Positions 25,902-32,451 of a DNA stretch of 34,914 nt are shown piece after piece. This DNA is from a virus, in IMG/VR virus record IMGVR_UViG_3300007765_000020, positions 1 through 34,914 of that record, one strand, 5' to 3'. The notes beneath the pieces were generated by a model, which was not told where the DNA came from, made no database searches, and was given only the letters and a program-made list of their open reading frames with translations. A program made the position numbers and the translations under genes. How positions within the stretch are numbered: the first letter of the stretch is position 1; each line of letters begins with the position of its first letter.

Positions 25902-26672
25902 TTAATTATCTCCTATAAGATTTTTGATTGTATCAATTTTAATGTTTAATTTTTCGGCTTTTGTGCGTTTACTAGATTGTTTTCCTTCTTCGTCTATCAG
26001 AATATCTATGTTCTTGCTAACGCCAGATACAATAGTATATCCTTTAGACTCCAAATATTTGCCCGCTTCAGTTCTGTTCTTAAAGTCTTTTAGCTTTCCT
26101 GTTATACAAACCTTAAGCCCATTACTTACTGTTGGGCTACTTTTTGTTTCAGAAGATTTAAAGCTTAAAGGCAGTTCATTCAAACCTTTGCCGAAATACT
26201 CTTCAGAAATCCAAGTCAAAACAGAATCAATAGTTTTCTGCCCTAACCCAGCTTCCTTACCTTTTTCATTATCGAATTGCTCGATATGTTTAACTACTGA
26301 GGCAATTTTCTTACCAGCAGTAGATCCTACTAAATTAATTGAGAAGCTATGTAGTAGTGTTCCTAATTCAGCACGCTTGCTGATTTGAATATTAGAATAA
26401 ATCTTTAATCCATTTTTTCCTAACACTGACTCCAAATCATGCTCAGTTAATTCGTATAGTTCTTTAACTGTTGTGATACCAAGTTTGTTTATGCTTGCGG
26501 GACCAAGACCTTTAATCTTTAATACCTTAGCAAAATGCTCTAATTTCTTAGAGGACTGAGCCTCACAATCAGTATTTTTACAAAATAATTGGTCTTTTAC
26601 TCTTACCAGTAACCCACCACAAGATGGGCAGTTAGTAGGGGAAACAATTTTTTTATAAATTTCTTTTTTCAT
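25902..26672 (-). CDS. NAD-dependent DNA ligase, C-terminal subunit (zinc finger, HhH, BRCT)
   Basis: This 256-residue protein equals the C-terminal half of bacterial LigA. It has a zinc finger (CPSCGG and CKNTDC), helix-hairpin-helix repeats (IKGLGPASINKLG and a later GLGQKTID), then a BRCT domain beginning GLKVCITGKLKDF. It lacks the adenylation domain, which is on the adjacent gene, so the two proteins should assemble into one ligase, as in T5, where NAD ligase is also split. The ATG at 26672 is used; the longer reading from 26714 starts inside the promoter. There is no clear Shine-Dalgarno site, and the predicted leader is only about 7 bases. Confidence 0.9.
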   Translation of the reverse strand: MKKEIYKKIVSPTNCPSCGGLLVRVKDQLFCKNTDCEAQSSKKLEHFAKVLKIKGLGPASINKLGITTVKELYELTEHDLESVLGKNGLKIYSNIQISKRAELGTLLHSFSINLVGSTAGKKIASVVKHIEQFDNEKGKEAGLGQKTIDSVLTWISEEYFGKGLNELPLSFKSSETKSSPTVSNGLKVCITGKLKDFKNRTEAGKYLESKGYTIVSGVSKNIDILIDEEGKQSSKRTKAEKLNIKIDTIKNLIGDN

Positions 26673-26685
26673 TTTATATATGTAT

Positions 26686-26714
26686 ATTATACTTAATTTT
26701 AACCATTTTGTCAA
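26686..26714 (-). promoter_or_regulatory. Sigma70-type promoter P3 between the ligase halves
   Basis: TTGACA (26709-26714) and TATAAT (26686-26691) on the minus strand are 17 bases apart, with family flanks ATTCTTGACAAAATGGT and TATAATATAC. It separates the two ligase genes and should drive the C-terminal ligase gene, the repeated HTH gene and the replisome genes. Confidence 0.88.
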
Positions 26715-26732
26715 GAATTATTTTTACCGAGG

Positions 26733-27692
26733 TTATAAAATTCTTTTCAAGACTCGCGGTATGATACCACCAGCTCTTTCGACTGCTACAGTACAGCCAA
26801 TTTCTAACCCCAAATCTTCGATATACTTAATATTGTTAAGTGTAGCTTGAGAAATGTTAGCCCCATCAATTTCGATAGGGTCAAGAATAGCTACAGGAGT
26901 AACTTTTCCACTCTTACCTGTTTGCCAAACTACATCTAATAATTTAGTTGGTATACCTTCAGTTCTAGTTTTTAGAGCATAAGCTCCACGAGGGTGTTTA
27001 GCAGTATGACCTAATTCATTAAAGTCTTTATTACTATCTACCCTAAAAACACGACCATCATTAGGAAATATATCCCAAGCAGAATCCAAGACAGTATTGA
27101 AGCCGAACTTCCTAAGATACTCCATATCTTGTCTATAACTGTCCGATTTGTAAGATTGTTCATTTTGCATACCATAAGCGATAAAAGTAATATCCCTACT
27201 ATTAAACTCTACTTGATCTTTCAAGTTTAATGCTCCTGCTGCATAATTTCTAGCATTAGGAATTTCTTTAGGGGCTACTACTTCGCCCGTAATTTGCAGA
27301 ATATCTTCAGCATTAAATCTAATATTTCTAGGTACAACATTACTGTTCAAAAATTTACTAGTAATATCTAACCCCTCAATACCGTCTCCTCTAGTAAGAA
27401 CTCTGTGCAACTTACCGTTAAGGTAAGACACAGCGATTGCTGCTCCATCTAATTTAGTTGTTTCAACAATCTCTTTAGAGTAACTCTCTAAGGGATCTTT
27501 TCCTTCACCAACATAATATTTTTGAAGGGAGAATAGTCTATACGGGTGTTTAACTCTTTCCTCTACTGGAGCACCAACTTCATCAAAGTTAGCGGCTTCA
27601 GCTAAAAGGTCGAATTCTTCATCTGACATAATAGGATTACCTTCATAGTAAGCCTTACTAGCTGTTCGCAGTTTAGTCAAGATGTCCGTCAT
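26733..27692 (-). CDS. NAD-dependent DNA ligase, N-terminal catalytic subunit
   Basis: The protein has 319 residues. An N-terminal Ia-like region (AYYEGNPIMSDEEFD) binds NMN, the adenylation domain contains KLDG with the nucleotide-accepting Lys80, TRGDGIEGLDIT and TGEVV follow, and the protein ends in an OB fold (VERAGGIIPRVLKRIL). It stops exactly where LigA would continue into the zinc finger, which is supplied by the next gene. GGAGGAAATAGTAA precedes the ATG. It overlaps the PC4-like gene by 20 bases. Confidence 0.93.
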   Translation of the reverse strand: MTDILTKLRTASKAYYEGNPIMSDEEFDLLAEAANFDEVGAPVEERVKHPYRLFSLQKYYVGEGKDPLESYSKEIVETTKLDGAAIAVSYLNGKLHRVLTRGDGIEGLDITSKFLNSNVVPRNIRFNAEDILQITGEVVAPKEIPNARNYAAGALNLKDQVEFNSRDITFIAYGMQNEQSYKSDSYRQDMEYLRKFGFNTVLDSAWDIFPNDGRVFRVDSNKDFNELGHTAKHPRGAYALKTRTEGIPTKLLDVVWQTGKSGKVTPVAILDPIEIDGANISQATLNNIKYIEDLGLEIGCTVAVERAGGIIPRVLKRIL

Positions 27693-27981
27693 TTACTATT
27701 TCCTCCAATTCTTTCTTTAGTTCTTTCGCAAATTTAAACTTTACTTCTGTTTCGGATAGTAAATCTACTAGAGCATCGAATAGTTCTGCTACTGTACCGA
27801 TTGTTAACGGTATACAAGCACCTTCTTTTGTGGGAAGATACCCTTCATCAAAACTAAGATAATACTTACGGATATGTAAGTACATCTGCTCTCTAAATTC
27901 ACTAACGGTTAGCCTATATTGTTGTCCTTTTGCTTCATTTTCATATATTATACGATTATAAATATCGTTGTTTTGTTCCAT
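27673..27981 (-). CDS. PC4-like single-stranded DNA-binding protein
   Basis: This 102-residue protein has a core (about 20-75) running YRLTVSEFREQMYLHIRKYY, then LPTKEGACIPLTIGTVAELF, which follows the strand-strand-strand-helix pattern of the transcription coactivator PC4/p15 domain, with the typical Lys-x-Gly turn. PC4-like proteins bind single-stranded DNA as dimers and are known in phage T5. The C-terminal helix is Lys/Glu-rich. It overlaps the ligase gene and so may act in replication, repair or transcription. The assignment rests on pattern recognition. Confidence 0.72.
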   Translation of the reverse strand: MEQNNDIYNRIIYENEAKGQQYRLTVSEFREQMYLHIRKYYLSFDEGYLPTKEGACIPLTIGTVAELFDALVDLLSETEVKFKFAKELKKELEEIVNDGHLD

Positions 27982-27984
27982 TTC

Positions 27985-28668
27985 TTACACCATAGAAGCA
28001 CTATGTTCCGTTAGATTAACGCCAAGTTCTGTTAGATGTTCTAAATTTCCTAGCTCATACCAAGGTTGGTAAGCATAACGACAGTGATCTCCAAATACCC
28101 ATAAACGATATACTTTACCGTGTTCTGGGTGGGTCTCATAAAGTCCGTCACTATTAAAGTGTTCGAACTTCTTTTCAGTCGCTACATGCCCAACCACTTG
28201 AGCCATTGTATTATATCTAGCAGACCAGCAGATTTCATCTTTTGCATAGTCCTCTTTTAGAGCACCATCTGGGATCATTTCTGGATTGAAATAATCGGTA
28301 GCTTTAGAACGCAGAGGCACATTATACTTACGAAGTATGCCTTTGATAAAGCCAGTTGAGCGATAGTTCTGCTTAGAAAGTTCAGTAATAGATTCTCCCT
28401 TAAGATAGTCTACAAGGATACCTTGTAACTCCATAGGAGTAGCAGAAGTTCCACGCTTCTTGGCTCTTATCCTCTTTATCTGTGCTTTTCGTTCCTCATG
28501 CTGTTCCAGAATTTTAGCAAGACGAGTTGTGTTGTAACTAATGTTGAGAATCTTACAAGCTTCCTTCTTAGTGATAGGATCACTTGCGTTCAATAAGGCT
28601 GTTACTTTATCCAGATTCTCATCGTCTAGTAACTCGCCTTCTTTAGTCTTAACACCTCGTGATGCCAT
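27985..28668 (-). CDS. Putative DNA-binding HTH protein (227 aa)
   Basis: The N-terminal part has two HTH-like segments: ITKKEACKILNISYNTTRLAK (about 32-52, a resolvase-like pattern) and ESITELSKQNYRSTGFIKGI, with a very basic linker (KAQIKRIRAKKRG). The C-terminal half (about 125-227) is unrelated, with WSARYNTMAQVVGHV and many His/Tyr residues. Similar proteins occur in large phage replication regions, but I know of no defined function. The start overlaps the previous stop by one base (TAATG). A regulator or replication-initiation role is possible. Confidence 0.68.
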   Translation of the reverse strand: MASRGVKTKEGELLDDENLDKVTALLNASDPITKKEACKILNISYNTTRLAKILEQHEERKAQIKRIRAKKRGTSATPMELQGILVDYLKGESITELSKQNYRSTGFIKGILRKYNVPLRSKATDYFNPEMIPDGALKEDYAKDEICWSARYNTMAQVVGHVATEKKFEHFNSDGLYETHPEHGKVYRLWVFGDHCRYAYQPWYELGNLEHLTELGVNLTEHSASMV

Positions 28669-29027
28669 TAATCGTCCTTAGTAATTTGTGAAACTACATT
28701 GAAAAAGTACAGAGCTGCCTTACCAGTCATCTTCTCGATAATGTCAGAGTCTACTTCAACTCCAGCATCAGTCAAAGCTCCAGTAAGTTTTTCGATCTGC
28801 TCTGCCTTGCTAACTCTAGCAGGCTTATCACCTGAAGAACTAGACTTTGCTGCAGGAGCTTTCTTTACATAAACTCCAGCTTTTGTCAGAATCATACGAA
28901 CACCATTTGGAGTCTGCTCATACTCTTCAGCAAGCTCCTTTACGATATCCATACTATTTTCGGGAGTAGGCTCACGAGCCTCATACTCACCAACTACTTC
29001 TGCTTTCAATTCATCTGTCCAAGCCAT
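28668..29027 (-). CDS. Short Myb/HTH-like protein (119 aa)
   Basis: The first 55 residues (AWTDELKAEVV, then NGVRMILTKAGVYVKK) match one repeat of the 247-residue helix-repeat protein at 25.2-25.9 kb. A Ser/Lys/Ala linker (APAAKSSSSGDKPA) and a second small helical domain (SKAEQIEKLTGALTDAGV) follow. It is probably a DNA-binding or regulatory protein. AAAAGGA precedes the ATG at a good distance and promoter P4 lies about 60 bases upstream, giving a normal leader. It is the first gene of the long early operon. Confidence 0.72.
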   Translation of the reverse strand: MAWTDELKAEVVGEYEAREPTPENSMDIVKELAEEYEQTPNGVRMILTKAGVYVKKAPAAKSSSSGDKPARVSKAEQIEKLTGALTDAGVEVDSDIIEKMTGKAALYFFNVVSQITKDD

Positions 29028-29088
29028 TTTGCGTCCTTTTAGTTGTTATAAAAAATTTTCTTCGTGATTTCTCAATTTCACAAGACAT

Positions 29089-29117
29089 ATTATACTAAAG
29101 TTTTACCATTTTGTCAA
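29089..29117 (-). promoter_or_regulatory. Sigma70-type promoter P4
   Basis: TTGACA (29112-29117) and TATAAT (29089-29094) lie 17 bases apart on the minus strand with the same flanks (ATTCTTGACAAAATGGTAAAA, TATAATATG). It feeds the helix protein at 28.7-29.0 kb and the operon that follows. The untranslated leader is about 55 bases. Confidence 0.88.
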
Positions 29118-29210
29118 GAATTATTTTTTCAAAGGTTAACCCCTGACCAGTCCGCCATATATGCATTAGCATCGAGGGCGGCACTATGGTAAGGGTTGAA
29201 ATAATTTTTG

Positions 29211-29366
29211 TTACCATTGATGTATTGCGTTCGCTATAATAGCCACCATTGCTATCATTTCCATCGCATACCAAAATAGTCTAAAATAGCAACACCTGTC
29301 TGCTATGTCTTTATCTTCGTGGCATTTACCACCAAAAGTTTTACATAAAAGTATTACCCAATTCAT
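29211..29366 (-). CDS. Small hydrophobic Cys-containing protein (51 aa)
   Basis: The frame begins MNWVILLCK and ends with a likely membrane helix (AMEMIAMVAIIANAI). It has four cysteines. It starts after a strong terminator and has only a weak ribosome-binding site, so expression is uncertain. A longer reading through the terminator hairpin (to 29414) is rejected. A different frame overlapping its end also looks coding (see findings), so the region may hold a broken or shifted gene. Confidence 0.4.
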   Translation of the reverse strand: MNWVILLCKTFGGKCHEDKDIADRCCYFRLFWYAMEMIAMVAIIANAIHQW

Positions 29367-29380
29367 AATTTTTCTCAAGG

Positions 29381-29406
29381 AAAAAAGAGGAGGCTTTCGC
29401 CTCCTC
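29381..29406 (-). terminator. Strong hairpin terminator
   Basis: GAGGAGGC (29387-29394) pairs perfectly with GCCTCCTC (29399-29406) around a TTTC-size loop. Six T residues follow on the minus strand (A residues at 29381-29386). It ends the P5 transcript just after the 70-residue gene. Confidence 0.88.
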
Positions 29407-29410
29407 AACA

Positions 29411-29623
29411 TCAATCTATGACTGATTCATAGTTCGCTAATCTTTTCCGATAATCGTCATGTTTTTTCTTTAATTCATAATACGCATCAGCATTTACTCT
29501 TGCTCCCTCTAAAAAAGCATTTAGAACTTTTAAGGATGTGTTCCCCATACTTGTTCGCATATTAGGGTTCATATCAAATAAGCTCATTAGAGCATTTACT
29601 AAACTTTCTTTTTCGGGTGTCAT
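29411..29623 (-). CDS. Unknown small protein (70 aa)
   Basis: This 70-residue helical protein has a predicted amphipathic N-terminal half (LVNALMSLFDM) and a charged C-terminal helix (YYELKKKHDDYRKRLANYES). No signal peptide or known motif is seen. It starts 3 bases after the previous stop and is followed at once by a terminator, so it is the last gene of a two- or four-gene early unit. Confidence 0.6.
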   Translation of the reverse strand: MTPEKESLVNALMSLFDMNPNMRTSMGNTSLKVLNAFLEGARVNADAYYELKKKHDDYRKRLANYESVID

Positions 29624-29626
29624 TCT

Positions 29627-29908
29627 CTATAATTCCTCGGTAATGATTTTTCCCATCTTCTCAGGGCTAAAGTTACGATAATAAGTACCATAACCTTTTT
29701 CTTTTAGCCACTGAGTTCTGTGCTCTAGAGCTTCTTTAATTAAGTCGTCAAACCTAGAAACTCCATACACTACTTCTGCTACCTCTTCATCTTCAAGTTC
29801 TGAAATATCTAACCCAAAATAATTCTTAGTTGGAGTAGTAAGTGCTATGAACTCTCTATGTGAGGTATCATTTGAATTTTTACGATAGTCAAACTGCATT
29901 ATTTTCAT
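29627..29908 (-). CDS. Unknown small protein (93 aa)
   Basis: This 93-residue acidic protein begins MKIMQFDYRKNSNDTSHREF. A short loop ALTTPTKNYFGLDISELEDEE suggests a compact alpha/beta fold. I recognise no family. GGAAAAA precedes the ATG and promoter P5 lies about 35 bases upstream, so it should be strongly expressed early. Many phages place host-takeover proteins in such units; nothing in the sequence proves it here. Confidence 0.65.
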   Translation of the reverse strand: MKIMQFDYRKNSNDTSHREFIALTTPTKNYFGLDISELEDEEVAEVVYGVSRFDDLIKEALEHRTQWLKEKGYGTYYRNFSPEKMGKIITEEL

Positions 29909-29940
29909 TATATTTTTCCTTTTTCGATTTTATAATGTAT

Positions 29941-29969
29941 ATTATACAGAAATTTTACCAAGTTGTCAA
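29941..29969 (-). promoter_or_regulatory. Sigma70-type promoter P5
   Basis: TTGACA (29964-29969) and TATAAT (29941-29946) are separated by 17 bases. The -35 flank is conserved, with one change (TTGACAACTTGGTAAAA). It drives the 93- and 70-residue genes, which end at the hairpin terminator at 29.4 kb. Confidence 0.87.
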
Positions 29970-29980
29970 GAATTATTTTT

Positions 29981-30190
29981 TCAGTCCTCAACCTCTTCGG
30001 TTACAGATGAAGTAATTTCGCGTGTTAAATCTCTTAGCGCTGCTTCAACTTTCGCTACTTCTAGTCTTAACTCGTTAAGTTCTGAAGACCATGATCTATA
30101 AATTCCTACTAAACTTCTTTGCTCGTCTGTCAACTCATCTATAGTGTATTCTTTGTCTTCGATTGTAATTACATTTTTTTCTTCACTCAT
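29981..30190 (-). CDS. Small DUF6447-like protein (69 aa)
   Basis: The protein opens with a short beta hairpin (NVITIEDKEYTIDELTDEQR) followed by one long charged helix to the end. This architecture, with the strand motif plus ELTDEQ, resembles the small DUF6447-type proteins seen in marine phages and bacteria, whose role is unknown. The start overlaps the previous stop by 4 bases. Its end lies just upstream of the P5 -35 box. Confidence 0.6.
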   Translation of the reverse strand: MSEEKNVITIEDKEYTIDELTDEQRSLVGIYRSWSSELNELRLEVAKVEAALRDLTREITSSVTEEVED

Positions 30191-30456
30191 TTTTGTTTTC
30201 TCCTTTCTGCTAATGATTTACCTAGTGTAGCAACAAAGATATATTGCTTACTAGGGATAAGTAATGGTATTATTAAAACGGGTATCACTAAAGCGGATAG
30301 TAATACCCATATAATTGCTGTAAGTATAGGATTAGTTGAACAAACACAACAAGGGTTTAGTTCTAAAGCTATTTGTTTAGCTGGACTAAATAATGCTAAA
30401 TAGGAAGTTATACCTCCTGATATTGCAAATATTAAGTACCAAGTGTACCAATTCAA
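30187..30456 (-). CDS. Small membrane protein with two helices (89 aa)
   Basis: Two strong membrane segments are visible: about 3-24 (TWYLIFAISGGITSYLALF) and about 45-68 (AIIWVLLSALVIPVLIIPLL). Between them lies a cysteine pair (NPCCVC). The C-terminus is basic (SLAERRKQK). The start is TTG, chosen because GGAGG lies 10 bases upstream and no in-frame ATG is near. An inner-membrane location is likely; the function is unknown, with holin-like or superinfection-type roles possible. Confidence 0.62.
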   Translation of the reverse strand: MNWYTWYLIFAISGGITSYLALFSPAKQIALELNPCCVCSTNPILTAIIWVLLSALVIPVLIIPLLIPSKQYIFVATLGKSLAERRKQK

Positions 30457-30505
30457 AACACTCTAACCTCCTTCGCTAATCTAAAAATTTGTCAAATATG
30501 CGTAT

Positions 30506-30534
30506 ATTATACTAGAAATAACCTAATTTGTCAA
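30506..30534 (-). promoter_or_regulatory. Sigma70-type promoter P6
   Basis: TTGACA (30529-30534) and TATAAT (30506-30511) are 17 bases apart, with TTCTTGACAAATTAGGT and TATAATATACG flanks. It drives the membrane protein and the DUF6447-like gene. Confidence 0.86.
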
Positions 30535-30618
30535 GAAATATTTTTTATATACTCATATGTAATATTTGGAACCTATACTGTGATGGTAATAGGCGCAACC
30601 TTGAGAAAATTTGGACAA

Positions 30619-30642
30619 TAAAAAACCCGCACAAGGCGGGTT
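30619..30642 (-). terminator. Hairpin terminator after the porin-like gene
   Basis: AACCCGC (30624-30630) pairs with GCGGGTT (30636-30642) around a 5-base loop. On the minus strand a run of T residues follows. It ends the porin-like transcript. Between it and P6 (30535-30618) I see no gene. Confidence 0.87.
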
Positions 30643-30662
30643 CTCACTACATAGGGTTGAGC

Positions 30663-31502
30663 TTAGAATTTAACGCGGAAACCTAAAGTAGTTGTATCAG
30701 ATTCTACACCAGCATCAGTCTCTGAAGTCTGATAATTGATATAAGCTGAAGTCTGCTTAGAGAAGTCATGAATTCCCTCTACAGTATAAGTTTCCTTAGT
30801 ATTTTCTACATCTTGGAAACCACTTTTCAAAGTGTTTGAACCAGCTGAGACCGCAGCTACGACTGTAGCAGTATCCACCTCTACGCCAGCAGCACTTTCT
30901 TCAGTTTCAAGCGTTCCGCCCAAAGCTACTCCATTGTAGTTTGTTGTAGCACCTAAAATAGTATTCTTAACATCTGCAGAAGTTTCTGCATATGCGCCTA
31001 CTAAATTAATAGCACCTAAATCAAGTGTAGCACCTAATTCATAAGAATCATCCCCAGCAGAAGGAATAGTAGATCCTAGTACTGTGATATTACCTAAATT
31101 GACCTTACCAGTAGCGGCATTATCAATGTTAGATGCATTATTAACATCAAAACTTGGACCTTCAAAGATATCAATTGTAGTATCCCCTACAAAACCTTGA
31201 ACAGATGCTTGCTTACCTAAAGCAACCTGACCTGCTGTATTAGCGATACCTGCGTAAGACTTACGCTCTGTTACTGAACTATCGATATCTACTGATAATT
31301 CACCAATAGCTGAATAGCCATTACCTAAATCTTCATTAATTGTGTAACCTAAATATGTATCTTCAGTGTCTAAAACTTCGGCACTGTTGTTCCAAGTTTT
31401 CTCTACAGATCCGAAAAATCCTGCTTCTGCATCATTTGCTCCACAGCCTACTAAACCTAATGTAGTAGCTACTAAACCTGCTGTAATTAACTTTTTATTC
31501 AT
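30663..31502 (-). CDS. Porin-like outer membrane protein with lipoprotein signal
   Basis: This 279-residue protein has a signal peptide ending in the lipobox LVGC (lipidated Cys20). The mature part is rich in short alternating strands: YLGYTINEDLGNGYSAIGEL, then YAGIANTAGQVALGKQ, the classical N-terminal pattern of Gram-negative general porins, and it ends in GFRVKF with the C-terminal Phe used by the BAM complex. It is shorter than typical porins (about 350). Lipidation and a porin barrel together are unusual. A phage-encoded outer membrane protein could change permeability or block receptors against superinfection (T5 uses the lipoprotein Llp for this). P7 and a good ribosome-binding site (TAGGAGTAAAA) precede it, and a terminator follows. 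Confidence 0.78.
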   Translation of the reverse strand: MNKKLITAGLVATTLGLVGCGANDAEAGFFGSVEKTWNNSAEVLDTEDTYLGYTINEDLGNGYSAIGELSVDIDSSVTERKSYAGIANTAGQVALGKQASVQGFVGDTTIDIFEGPSFDVNNASNIDNAATGKVNLGNITVLGSTIPSAGDDSYELGATLDLGAINLVGAYAETSADVKNTILGATTNYNGVALGGTLETEESAAGVEVDTATVVAAVSAGSNTLKSGFQDVENTKETYTVEGIHDFSKQTSAYINYQTSETDAGVESDTTTLGFRVKF

Positions 31503-31549
31503 TTTTACTCCTAATAAAATTATATTAATTTGTCATTTTCGACTCGTAT

Positions 31550-31578
31550 ATTATACACGAAAATAACCTCGATGTCAA
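31550..31578 (-). promoter_or_regulatory. Sigma70-type promoter P7 for the porin-like gene
   Basis: TTGACA (31573-31578) and TATAAT (31550-31555) are 17 bases apart, with TTCTTGACATCGAGGTTA and TATAATATACG flanks. The leader to the ATG is about 40 bases. Confidence 0.87.
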
Positions 31579-31637
31579 GAACTTTTTGTTGTAAAAGTGC
31601 AAATAATTTGTTGCATTTTCGCAACAAATTCGACAAT

Positions 31638-31661
31638 AAAAAACCCCTCCCAAAAGAGGGG
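31638..31661 (-). terminator. Hairpin terminator after the secreted-protein operon
   Basis: CCCCTC (31644-31649) pairs with GAGGGG (31656-31661). A T run follows on the minus strand (A residues at 31638-31643). It ends the unit of secreted and small membrane proteins and insulates P7. Confidence 0.86.
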
Positions 31662-31684
31662 CTAAACTACTCATCCTTAAGTGT

Positions 31685-31798
31685 TTAACTAAGTAGCTCC
31701 AAAACTACTACAATGAAAGTTAATAACATTGCAGCGGCAGGAGGTAGAACTAGTACACCTATGAATAACTTCTGTTTAATTGTTAAGGCTTCGTTCAT
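31685..31798 (-). CDS. Single-helix membrane protein (37 aa)
   Basis: The 37-residue frame begins MNEALTIKQKLFIGVLVLPP and continues as a hydrophobic helix (AAAMLLTFIVVVLELL). AAGGGGAAGG lies about 5 bases before the ATG, a strong ribosome-binding site. It is a likely small inner-membrane protein of the secreted-protein unit; function unknown. It overlaps the end of the preceding 35-residue frame in another reading frame. Confidence 0.6.
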   Translation of the reverse strand: MNEALTIKQKLFIGVLVLPPAAAMLLTFIVVVLELLS

Positions 31799-31883
31799 TA
31801 GCCTTCCCCTTAGTCCATCTATATAGTCTAGGTAAAGGACAATTCATTAGCCAGATTGTGTAAATCGCTCTTAGTGTTTGCAT
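31776..31883 (-). CDS. Short basic ORF coupled to the secreted protein gene (35 aa)
   Basis: The 35-residue frame begins MQTLRAIYTIWLMNCPLPRL and ends basic (RWTKGKANERSLNN). Its ATG overlaps the stop of the preceding secreted protein gene (TAATG), suggesting translational coupling, but it has no strong ribosome-binding site of its own. It may be real or only a coupling device for the membrane protein downstream. Confidence 0.42.
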   Translation of the reverse strand: MQTLRAIYTIWLMNCPLPRLYRWTKGKANERSLNN

Positions 31884-32104
31884 TAGTAATCCCAGTATCC
31901 GTTAGTTTCACGCCAAGCTTCCACTTCAGGATCTGCCTCTATAAGCAGTACTGGTAGAGGCTTATATAGTTCCTCATCAAACATAAGGTAATTCTCTTCC
32001 TCAGTAAGCGGTTCTGGAACAAACCATGCACCATCATAAACATCCATCCAATTAGCTGAAGCAGATGTTACTACAAGAGCGAGTGCTAAAAATAAAGTTT
32101 TCAT
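31883..32104 (-). CDS. Small secreted acidic protein (73 aa)
   Basis: The 73-residue protein has a signal peptide MKTLFLALALVVTSASA with a likely cleavage before NWMDVY. The mature part is acidic and aromatic (Trp, Tyr, Glu; LTEEENYLMFDEEL and a C-terminal NGYWDY) and has no cysteines. The ATG at 32104 has GGAG 7 bases upstream; the longer reading from 32116 does not. It shares its composition style with the two secreted proteins upstream, and the three form one unit. It is probably periplasmic or outer-surface; role unknown. Confidence 0.65.
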   Translation of the reverse strand: MKTLFLALALVVTSASANWMDVYDGAWFVPEPLTEEENYLMFDEELYKPLPVLLIEADPEVEAWRETNGYWDY

Positions 32105-32151
32105 TATATTCTCCATAATAAATTAAAGGGGGTTCCCTCCTCCTTCTTTCT

Positions 32152-32424
32152 TTATTTTTCTACAACACTAAAATTGTGTGTAGAAGCAGGATTCCAATAA
32201 GTGCCACGAGCTGTATGCACTGGATAGTCATTATCATCATCAAACTCATTAATCATATTTGTAAACTCAGTTGAGAACCAACGAGGATCGAAATAGTCAT
32301 AACCGTTAAAGGCGAAAATGCCATTATCTTCGTAACCATAGTTATCGTTGTCCCAAGGCATATCAAATGCATTTGCTGAACCTACAGTTACTAAAAGTGT
32401 TACCATTGCTAAAATTTTCTTCAT
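32152..32424 (-). CDS. Small secreted Asn/Asp/Tyr-rich protein (90 aa)
   Basis: A signal peptide (MKKILAMVTLLVTVGSANA) is followed by a mature part starting FDMPWDNDNYGYED, rich in Asp, Asn, Tyr, Phe and Trp, with no cysteines. This style recalls small secreted proteins of sulfur-oxidising bacteria and sulfur globule envelope proteins, but I see no firm motif. The second ATG (32424) is preferred because AGGAA is at the right distance; the first ATG touches that site. It belongs to the same unit as its two neighbours. Confidence 0.63.
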   Translation of the reverse strand: MKKILAMVTLLVTVGSANAFDMPWDNDNYGYEDNGIFAFNGYDYFDPRWFSTEFTNMINEFDDDNDYPVHTARGTYWNPASTHNFSVVEK

Positions 32425-32451
32425 AATCATTTCCTATATTTTGTTAAAAAA

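Noticed and set aside
25924-26388. 154-residue plus-strand frame opposite the ligase C-terminal gene
   Set aside because: It is antisense to a clear zinc finger/HhH/BRCT protein, and its composition (Leu/Ser/Pro-rich) is that of an antisense shadow.
26673-26714. N-terminal extension of the ligase C-terminal protein
   Set aside because: It would be encoded by the P3 promoter itself; the ATG at 26672 is right after the expected transcription start.
30484-30495. Second TTTGACA-like box just after P6
   Set aside because: There is no -10 match at the right distance before the membrane protein gene.
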